Under the pieces are notes generated by a model. It was given only the letters and a program-made list of their open reading frames with translations, made no database searches and was not told where the DNA came from. Positions 63,811-64,000 of a DNA stretch of 64,000 bases are shown piece by piece (positions within the stretch are counted from its first letter, which is position 1; every line of letters starts with the position of its first letter). The DNA is from Pseudomonas sp. Irchel 3E13 (GTDB lineage Bacteria > Pseudomonadota > Gammaproteobacteria > Pseudomonadales > Pseudomonadaceae). Both the position numbers and the translations under genes were made by a program. The DNA lies in the NCBI RefSeq assembly GCF_900187455.1, contig NZ_FYDX01000005.1, positions 1-64,000 of the forward strand, written 5' to 3'.

Positions 63811-63929
63811 GTCGTTACGGTCTGTGGTTGGTCGGGCTGTCGCTGGCAGCCCTGCTGCTGGTGCTGGCCTGGTGGGGCTGGCAAAAAGGCGGGCTCGCCC
63901 TGATGCAATTGGGCATGGGCGTCTGTTAG
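63807..63929 (+). CDS. Small membrane protein of 40 residues
   Basis: GTG 63807 overlaps the MFS stop (GTGA). The product has one hydrophobic helix (about 6-26: LWLVGLSLAALLLVLAWWGW), a short polar stretch and ends LMQLGMGVC. The overlap with a transporter gene suggests an accessory subunit. I recall similar short proteins downstream of this transporter in other pseudomonads, but have not checked it. Confidence 0.6.
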   Translation: MSRYGLWLVGLSLAALLLVLAWWGWQKGGLALMQLGMGVC

Positions 63930-63968
63930 GCGTAGGCTGACGGTTCGCACCCCAAAAGGAGAACCTTC

Positions 63969-64000
63969 ATGCACGTACGCCGCCTGTTGATTGCCTCACT
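63969..64000 (+). CDS. Exported protein, first 10 codons only (truncated by window)
   Basis: AAAAGGAG precedes ATG 63969 by about 7 bases, and the first residues (MHVRRLLIAS) look like a signal-peptide start. In P. aeruginosa a glutathione peroxidase follows this MarR/MFS pair, so that product is a guess. Confidence 0.5.
   Translation, partial: MHVRRLLIAS

Overview
The window reads as chromosomal DNA of a Pseudomonas of the P. fluorescens lineage. It is GC-rich with strong GC bias at third codon positions. It carries oprH-phoP-phoQ, gacS, an aerobic cob operon behind a cobalamin riboswitch, and REP elements of the GCGAGCAAGCTCGCTCCTAC type. As I recall the P. aeruginosa PAO1 map, three blocks here keep its gene order: nrdB-nrdA-TCS-oprH-phoPQ, ldhA-gacS-TCS-cysM-rlmD-relA-mazG through purN-purM-hda, and cobO to cobS followed by marR-MFS. 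I see no tRNA, insertion sequence, prophage or CRISPR array.

Layout. 0-0.2 kb: 3' end of a 5S rRNA gene and its terminator. 0.2-4.7 kb: a small Cys-rich protein, then a FecI/FecR/TonB-receptor iron-uptake set. 4.9-9 kb: katG, a methyltransferase and a DUF1523 protein. 9-14 kb: class Ia ribonucleotide reductase (nrdAB) with a long leader and a recognisable NrdR/DnaA control region. 14-21.5 kb: an RstAB-like two-component system overlapping a FhuF-type 2Fe-2S protein, a phosphopantetheinyl transferase, a dienelactone hydrolase, and the Mg2+-responsive oprH-phoPQ operon with a four-repeat PhoP site. 21.5-23.2 kb: dctA with a sigma-54 promoter and three evenly spaced upstream palindromes. 23.2-24.1 kb: a gene-free stretch built from two facing copies of a ~280 bp structured repeat. 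24-30 kb: sprT, a YIP1 protein, ttcA, a divergent Tag-like protein, DUF2069/wrbA/arsC, a thioredoxin-like lipoprotein, a META lipoprotein and a putative zinc-ribbon protein. 30-36 kb: ldhA, gacS and a PirRS-like two-component system lacking its usual receptor gene. 36-42.6 kb: cysM, rlmD, relA, mazG, DUF2058 and a 60-residue protein. 42.6-50.8 kb: a REP doublet, a DUF3108 protein, purN-purM, DUF2066, an AI-2E permease, hda, two NlpC/P60 lipoproteins and an O-methyltransferase. 50.8-52.8 kb: a sorbosone-dehydrogenase-like lipoprotein and an unknown protein. 52.9-62.1 kb: cobalamin riboswitch and ten overlapping cob genes. 62.1-64 kb: MarR regulator, MFS transporter, a 40-residue membrane protein and the first bases of another exported protein.

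How the parts work together. The cob operon takes the pathway from cob(I)yrinate a,c-diamide adenosylation through amidation, aminopropanol attachment, DMB synthesis and nucleotide-loop assembly to cobalamin, and is fed back on by the riboswitch. Iron and envelope sensing recurs: FecIR with its receptor, PirRS, a FhuF-type reductase, PhoPQ and GacS. Most of the window is ordinary core genome. The least explained signals are the paired structured repeat at 23.27-24.05 kb, whose inner hairpin changed in 6 of 10 base pairs while staying fully paired; the palindrome array upstream of dctA; the ~430 nt nrdA leader; and the FhuF-type protein encoded in overlap with a sensor kinase.
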